The notes below the pieces were generated by a model that saw only the letters and a program-made list of their open reading frames with translations, did not search any database and was not told where the DNA came from. A DNA stretch of 64,000 nt. It comes from Eukaryota sp. TZLM1-RC. Its lineage: Eukaryota; Metamonada: BaSk clade. This document shows, piece after piece, positions 58,640 through 64,000 of the stretch (positions are counted from its first letter, which is position 1; every line of letters starts with the position of its first letter). Both the position numbers and the translations under genes were made by a program. The DNA is taken from assembly GCA_040285825.1 (NCBI GenBank), contig JAUPSS010000011.1:434001-498000 (forward strand). The letters run 5' to 3'.

Positions 58640-59360
58640 ACATAAAATACACAATTAAAACTCCACATTCTCAAAACCTGCCTCCCCTACATCCAAACAA
58701 TTAATTGCCAAAGATTCGGAAAATTTCCCAAAAGAAGAAAGTGAATCAGAAATCAGTTTCACCATTCCCTTAAAAATAGAAAATACAATCCTGTTTTGCC
58801 AGTAAACACGATTGAAAATTCTTCCAGTTCTTTCCTTTACAACTACAACAAAATCCTCAAAAAAGCTATAGCAGCCTTACCCAAAGATCCAAGCAAAGAA
58901 AAAACAAAGGGACAAATATTTTCACATTGATTGTTAATAGTATTGTTAATTGTGTATATAGTAAAGAAAACTATCATCTTCTTAACGAAAGATGTCTGAT
59001 AACTCATCAGATATTTCTTCAATAGATATTTTACATTGTGTAGGTTCTGCAAATTGGGAAGAATTTTAATGCTCTCCTCTCTGATTCTCTGAACTTCTCC
59101 GTTTGAAGTTCAATGTTTCATTCCACCCTACCAATGACTCTCCTTGTCTGTTCTTCCTTGAACTAATGGTTACTTTGCATAGTAATCAAAAAAATATTCA
59201 ATCGGTCTCAAATACCACCGTGGAAAGGGATTTACCACTGTGTATATCAGGTTCTGTTTCTGAAAGAAAGAGGGAGGAGTGAAAAATGAGAATTTTCGTG
59301 CCGTATTGTAAACTGTGTCTCTAACTGATGGTCTTTGGCTTGAGTTATGTGACAAACAAT
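58640..59360 (-). mobile_element. Retrotransposon fragment, decayed
   Basis: Minus-strand pieces: HNSSQRPSVRDTVYNTARKF (about 59350), a CENICPFVFSLLGSLGKAAI segment (about 58890) and YWQNRIVFSIFKGMV-like sequence (about 58780). Stops and frameshifts throughout; its 3' end (near 58660) has a short LDVGEAG tail unlike the other subfamilies. Confidence 0.65.
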
Positions 59361-59711
59361 AGATGTAATGTAATTTATTACGAAGAGAAATAGAAATCTC
59401 AACTTAAACGCAAAACTAAATAGACTATAATACTCAAGCTATTAATACTAAGGACTAATTTGACAGCATCATACAAGGAAAAACAATAAGTTATCAATTG
59501 AGAATATAATGCAAGAAGATCTGTGAAGTAGAACAAGACTCAGTTTTCTTTTATTTAATATTAATTAAATGATATCGAAAGAGTGCATGGTGACAGAAAC
59601 ACGCAGCTTTTTTCTGATGAAGTTCCATTTTATTTGAACTTTTTGGTAAAATTTTGTCAAAGGAAAATCAAAATTTAACATTTTATTCTCAACTGTTGTT
59701 ATTATTTTCCC
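59361..59711. other. intergenic, about 350 bp
   Basis: AT-rich, no gene or repeat recognised. Confidence 0.5.
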
Positions 59712-59723
59712 AATTGAGGATCA

Positions 59724-59819
59724 GTGAGTAGGTTCAGTAATAGTGACGCTTGTTTGGAGGATATTGAATTCTAGATGGTTATTTTTATCTCAATAAATAT
59801 TCCAGTTTTTTAAAAAAAA
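59724..59819 (+). mobile_element. 96-bp retrotransposon 3' insertion with 12-bp target duplication
   Basis: Only the last 96 bp of the family (GTGAGTAGGTTCAGTAATAG to the A tail). Flanked by AATTGAGGATCA at 59712-59723 and 59820-59831. The near-perfect match to the 3' end at 5.5 kb suggests recent insertion from the same source. Confidence 0.9.
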
Positions 59820-60067
59820 AATTGAGGATCAAGTGGTAAATGAATATTGTAACAAGATTGTATTGAATCTGAATTTATATTTTTTTGAAATAATGACAAT
59901 AAGAGCATCCAACACTATGATTAAATGATGAAGGTTGGTTTGACAAATATCATGTGAAATGATGCTTATTTGTTTGGAAAAAACCAAGTGTGAAAAAAAG
60001 GCGGAAAATTAATTAATATTTAATAAATATTATTTAATTTTAATAGATGATAATATTGATCTTTTTG

Positions 60068-63000
60068 TTAGAGATATGCTCCCCATCCAGGAAACATTCT
60101 AGCTAAATTATTGAAGCTTGTGGCCTCATCAACCAATGACTTGACATGAGTGGAAACAGACAACTGAACACCCCTCTGAGTTCCTGTAAGCTTTGACAGC
60201 AACTCCTGACCAGCTCTTTGGACGGAGGCAATCAAATCGCGATGATTTTGATGGAATTTATTGAACTGAGAGTTTGACGAGAGAAGCACCATTGAACAAA
60301 GCGCCGAAAGTAGTGGTTGATTGGTCCTACATACACCCAAAGTAAGTTCTGCAGAAATTTTGAAGGTACCTTCTAATCCAAAAGGACCCATTCCATCAAC
60401 CATATCTCTAGTTAACCTAAAGGGGACTACTTCTGGTACTTTGAGATTTCTTGTCGAATCAAATAAATATTCCAGGTCAATGTGTATTAAATTCGCAGTC
60501 CTTAGATGAATTAAAATGTTATCAGAATGACGGTCTCCGATGCCAAATAGGTAACTCAACATTGACGTAACTCCCGTAGATCGACAATAAGATTGTCTCC
60601 TAATGAACCACTCAGCGGGTGATAGATAATGTTCAATAAAGAAATGTCGAAAAACAGGTTGAAATTTTAAGCACAAACTTTCAAATTTCTTAGTCAAAGA
60701 TTTTGTGTCATTTTTAAAAACTTGCTGAGCTTTCGTCAATTCTCGACGAACTTCAATATGTGACAGATCAGAGGGGCGATACCTTGCATGTGCAGGCTTT
60801 AAATAGCTGGCGAAGCTCTCCGTATTTGGTACAAATTCAATAATGCCTAATGTTGCAGAAATAGGAACAATTCTATAAGTCTTAAATTGCAAATCTCGTG
60901 TTCTTGTTTGGTTATCGCCCCTCAATAGCAAATTAACAACCTCTATTGTTTGTTGAACACCGGCAGCATCTCGCAAATCATCATTTCCTTGTTTGATTAA
61001 CTGACAGTGAGTCTTTCCTTTCGTATCTACTGCGTCAATTTGAACTGGGACATTGACCCCACCGAGGATCTTAACTCGGGGTAGGAACGAAGCAAATGAC
61101 GGCAGCTGAGAGGCAGGGGTTGAGGAAAAGGGATCCAGTGCCGTAAGGACAGGTATTTGGCTTACTTTTGGAGATTGATTTAGTATTCTGGAAATTTCTG
61201 AAGACAATTGGTTGACAAAATTGGAAGTTCTATTTCGGTTTTTTTTCGCTCGTTTGATAATACTACCAATTTCACTGAAAACATTCAATACTTTGTCATA
61301 TTGAGCATTAATAAATGACCCCTCTGCTGAACCAGCCCATTGGGTTAAGATCTGAGAAGTTACCTTTGAATTTGTAGAATCAACAGTGCTTCTTTTGAGA
61401 TACATTATTAAGTGATGGGGATGAGTGGATAGAATCTTGCGTACCACATCTCTTGGGAAGTTCAACAAAGGATGTTGTAGGGAGGGTTGCTGAATGTTTG
61501 TGACCATCATTATTGAAAACTTTGCCCAGTGATGATTTGGAATCCTGTGCAGAAATTGAGAAATCATCCGCTGTTGTTCTTTTGAAACAAACTGACCCAC
61601 AAATTGTTGCCTTGTGGGAGGTTGCTCTTTGATCACATTCATAGTGTCTAGTAAGCAACTAAATACAGAGACTACAACTCTAGTAGCATCAGAGGGATCA
61701 ATTCCATAACACAAACTTTTGGAAAAGTATTCAAACATTTGAATTCGAAGGGAATCTAAGTCATCCATAGTGCTTTCAGCAAAAGAAACATAAACTGATT
61801 CACATTCTCCGCCAACCAAAGACATGCGTGAACTGTATGACGTTAGCCAATCCAACTTTGAAAAGAATAGAGATCGAGACTGTTGAGCTAACGTTAAATA
61901 AGTAGAACTCAATTCCTTCGAAGGATCCAATGTAGCAAGTAAGGGTTCATCTTGCAGTGGTTCCAGAATGCTGAGAGCCTTTGTGAAACTACATGGACTG
62001 TCACAATGAAGGTGTTCTGAGGTGATATCAACGGCTCTATTCGGTTCAATTTGGACGTCTATTTTTCCTAATGTTTGGTACAGTTTTGCTTCATAGAGTT
62101 TGACATCAATAATGGTGGAATCAGTATATGAATTACTCAAGAAGGACGAGATAGTTTCTCTTGCGGCTCTTGGATCACCAAAATGTTCTAATATGGAGGA
62201 CTCATGCAAAACCAATTGTGATTTGAAAGTGTGAATCAAGTGTTGGTGTTGAGTTCCTTTTAAGCCTTCTACTAGTTGGTAACAATGTCCCAATATGGTG
62301 GTGGCTTCTGACAATAGTGAATTGTTCATCAAACAGGAGATTTGTTTGGCTAAAAAAGTCAGTATTGGGGGTACAAGATTGGGTCGAATGTGACCGAGTG
62401 CGATCACCACATCCCTCACAACTCCTTGGTTAACCTTGACAAGGTTAAGAGAAAAACTGCCTGTTGATTCTTTTGCTGATTCCAAAAGCGACGCAATAGT
62501 AGAAGCATTGGATAATCTCTGAAAGCACTCTTTCAATAGAGTGTAGGGAGAGGTGTGAGAGAATGAATTTAGAGCAACAGCCTTGAGTTCATCACTGACT
62601 ACTGTAGGAACATCCTTGTCTTCAGCTTGAATTGAACAAAGTGCATAGAAAATCGATTGAACAGAGGCTTGATTGAACACTAATAGTGAATCCTTCCCTA
62701 CACGTTCATCACCAACAGTAAGATCATCAACCTTAGACCAATTGCCTAGCTTGAGTGCAATATCGAACCCAAAAGAAGATGAATTGGATTCCGTTGCGTC
62801 ACTAAATTTGAAACATTGCTCTAAACCAATGTTGATCAAGGTAGTGGCAGGGACAGTAGGATCAGCCAAAAGTGAAGCATTAAGGGCACCTGAGGCTCTT
62901 GAATAGTCGCTATTGAGAAGGGAAAGCTCAATGGCAGATCTTCCGATCAGCTTGGACGAAAATTTGGACGAAAATTTACCTAAATTTACACCCTTCAATC

Positions 63001-64000
63001 CATCAGCATCTCCAAGTTGGTACAGAGCTTCGTGCAATAATTGAACAGATTCCTTAAGAAATTCCTTGCTGTCTTTCATAGCTTGTTCAGCATAAAATAT
63101 ACAGTCATAGTAGGCACCTGTGGTCAACGCAACTTTGGCAAGAGCCAAAGGCGATAGAGCAGCAATCAATTCATTATACACAACCAAGGTTTCGTTAAAT
63201 TCTTTTTCATAGTGACGAAGCCCAGTCAACCAAGACAATACAGAGAGGCATGCAAGATGTACCCTTTCAGAGTTGACCCTTTCAGAGTCAAACTTTGTAT
63301 GAACGATGTCCTTCAACAACAAAGTTATTACTGGAACTAATGATGCATCGTAAATTAATAGTAAAGGAATAACTGAATTTGAAACAAGAGAATTTGAACT
63401 AAAAAAGGGCTGGAGAGCTGAAAACCAAGTAAATGTAGCACTAATATGAGCAAACAACCTTCTGGCTATAGCACAAACCCAAGAATCATGAGATTCATGA
63501 AGCAAAGGGTTTGGTGAGTTGTTAATTGAGGAGACGGACGATGAAGGTGAACATTCCAGGCAAGTGTCCTTTATCTCACTCAAACTAAAGCCCAATTTGT
63601 GAACAATTCTGGTTATTAATGATCTAAGATTTGAGGGTGATGAATTAAATAAGGAAAATAAACCTGTAAGTGCTGATATAGACTCATTAGGAGGAACAAC
63701 TCCAATTGAAAGAGCCATTTCATTAACCAGCAGAAACATACACTTAGATGATACATTCTCTTCTCTATGATCAATCGACTGTAGTTCTCTCAAAAAAGGA
63801 TTTGAAAAAGTAATAAATTGATTTTGAAGGAATAATTCCAATTCATCAAAAGTATACTTCGACATTATGTGGTTGATTATGGAATGTAATACTGCAAGAT
63901 TCGAGTAGTTACTGTGCTTATTGATGAAAACAGTGATTAGGTGAATAACCATTGATAGTGAACCCAGAGTATCCTCACCAGAATCTAAGGGAAGATTTAA
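60068..64000 (-). CDS. ATM/Tel1-like PI3K-related protein kinase, N-terminus beyond window
   Basis: ATM-type PIKKs are nuclear kinases that respond to DNA double-strand breaks. The frame is open from the right edge of the window (16 codons precede the first ATG in view at 63952), so the N-terminus is missing; ATM proteins are usually over 2500 residues. The visible 1310 residues hold the FAT helical repeats, then the kinase: VKILGGVNVPVQID, HCQLIKQGNDDLRDA, HARYRPSDLSHIEV, FQPVFRHFFIEHYLSPAEWF, FGIGDRHSDNILIHLR (catalytic GDRHxxN), LIHIDLEYLF (HID in place of DFG), VPFRLTRDMVDGMGPFGLEG (PIKK signature), and the FATC end NLARMFPGWGAYL. The MFPGW ending and RYRPSD segment fit ATM better than ATR, TOR or SMG1. 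No intron is needed in the visible part. Confidence 0.85.
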   Translation of the reverse strand, partial: LNLPLDSGEDTLGSLSMVIHLITVFINKHSNYSNLAVLHSIINHIMSKYTFDELELFLQNQFITFSNPFLRELQSIDHREENVSSKCMFLLVNEMALSIGVVPPNESISALTGLFSLFNSSPSNLRSLITRIVHKLGFSLSEIKDTCLECSPSSSVSSINNSPNPLLHESHDSWVCAIARRLFAHISATFTWFSALQPFFSSNSLVSNSVIPLLLIYDASLVPVITLLLKDIVHTKFDSERVNSERVHLACLSVLSWLTGLRHYEKEFNETLVVYNELIAALSPLALAKVALTTGAYYDCIFYAEQAMKDSKEFLKESVQLLHEALYQLGDADGLKGVNLGKFSSKFSSKLIGRSAIELSLLNSDYSRASGALNASLLADPTVPATTLINIGLEQCFKFSDATESNSSSFGFDIALKLGNWSKVDDLTVGDERVGKDSLLVFNQASVQSIFYALCSIQAEDKDVPTVVSDELKAVALNSFSHTSPYTLLKECFQRLSNASTIASLLESAKESTGSFSLNLVKVNQGVVRDVVIALGHIRPNLVPPILTFLAKQISCLMNNSLLSEATTILGHCYQLVEGLKGTQHQHLIHTFKSQLVLHESSILEHFGDPRAARETISSFLSNSYTDSTIIDVKLYEAKLYQTLGKIDVQIEPNRAVDITSEHLHCDSPCSFTKALSILEPLQDEPLLATLDPSKELSSTYLTLAQQSRSLFFSKLDWLTSYSSRMSLVGGECESVYVSFAESTMDDLDSLRIQMFEYFSKSLCYGIDPSDATRVVVSVFSCLLDTMNVIKEQPPTRQQFVGQFVSKEQQRMISQFLHRIPNHHWAKFSIMMVTNIQQPSLQHPLLNFPRDVVRKILSTHPHHLIMYLKRSTVDSTNSKVTSQILTQWAGSAEGSFINAQYDKVLNVFSEIGSIIKRAKKNRNRTSNFVNQLSSEISRILNQSPKVSQIPVLTALDPFSSTPASQLPSFASFLPRVKILGGVNVPVQIDAVDTKGKTHCQLIKQGNDDLRDAAGVQQTIEVVNLLLRGDNQTRTRDLQFKTYRIVPISATLGIIEFVPNTESFASYLKPAHARYRPSDLSHIEVRRELTKAQQVFKNDTKSLTKKFESLCLKFQPVFRHFFIEHYLSPAEWFIRRQSYCRSTGVTSMLSYLFGIGDRHSDNILIHLRTANLIHIDLEYLFDSTRNLKVPEVVPFRLTRDMVDGMGPFGLEGTFKISAELTLGVCRTNQPLLSALCSMVLLSSNSQFNKFHQNHRDLIASVQRAGQELLSKLTGTQRGVQLSVSTHVKSLVDEATSFNNLARMFPGWGAYL

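Noticed and set aside
1-64000. CRISPR arrays, bacterial operons, rRNA genes
   Set aside because: No regularly spaced short repeats, no ribosome-binding-site pattern, and no rRNA-like sequence was seen.

Overview
The window is AT-rich nuclear DNA of an anaerobic unicellular eukaryote. The proteins are eukaryotic: an ATM-type PI3K-like kinase, RPA3, a RecQ helicase, RhoGAP and RapGAP domains, a BRCT protein, an F-box/LRR protein, an FHA protein and an EF-hand kinase. Anaerobic life is indicated by a 1193-residue fusion of [FeFe]-hydrogenase to a CysJ/P450-reductase-like module, a fusion known from metamonads. Stops TAA, TAG and TGA are all used. A metamonad is my best guess. A Blastocystis-like stramenopile is an alternative, because of the very short introns and because its hydrogenase carries a flavodoxin domain. 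Three introns of only 29, 31 and 33 nt can be placed (RPA3, coiled-coil gene, PAP2); two share GTTTGT...CTCAG and one is GTATGT...CATAG.

Layout. 0-3.3 kb: retrotransposon tail, RPA3 (-), Fanzor relic. 3.7-8.1 kb: RecQ (+), coiled-coil gene (-), duplicated Fanzor fragments at its 5' end. 8.4-17.9 kb: four retrotransposon copies, EF-hand kinase (-), small ORF, FHA gene (-), Fanzor relic. 18.9-23.0 kb: PAP2 phosphatase, a pile of minus-strand retrotransposon fragments, a Fanzor 3' end. 23.1-27.4 kb: hypothetical gene facing the hydrogenase fusion. 27.7-30.6 kb: Fanzor fragment, LRR remnant, the most complete Fanzor copy. 30.9-33.3 kb: coiled-coil gene and hypothetical gene. 34.2-37.2 kb: Mutator-like transposon with perfect 9-bp target duplication, plus retrotransposon pieces. 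37.2-41.4 kb: BRCT, RapGAP, HAUS6-like. 41.6-45.9 kb: Fanzor relic and retrotransposon pieces. 46.0-49.8 kb: METTL21-like methyltransferase, a 579-bp element with 15-bp direct repeats, F-box/LRR gene. 50.2-56.5 kb: best-preserved retrotransposon 3' end, AlbA_2/DExH fusion, RhoGAP. 56.8-64 kb: Fanzor relic, retrotransposon pieces, ATM-like kinase running off the right edge.

Mobile elements. (1) A non-LTR retrotransposon with a YMDD reverse transcriptase and a C-terminal CCHC plus PD-(D/E)XK-like endonuclease region; five copies have 11-14 bp target duplications and A-rich tails. (2) Fanzor (eukaryotic TnpB-like) relics of at least three lineages, recognised by AIDPN-type RuvC-I segments and by a C-terminal zinc ribbon followed by W-[NS]-R-D-x-[NS]-[AS]-x-N. 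All are broken, but two lineages keep near-identical 3' noncoding ends and RNA-like hairpins, which are candidate guide-RNA (omega RNA) regions. I consider this the most interesting content of the window. (3) A MULE and an unclassified palindrome-rich element.

The host genes do not form an obvious pathway cluster; several are genome-maintenance genes (RPA3, RecQ, BRCT, ATM), but they are scattered. Many first in-frame starts are not ATG, so I chose ATG starts throughout.
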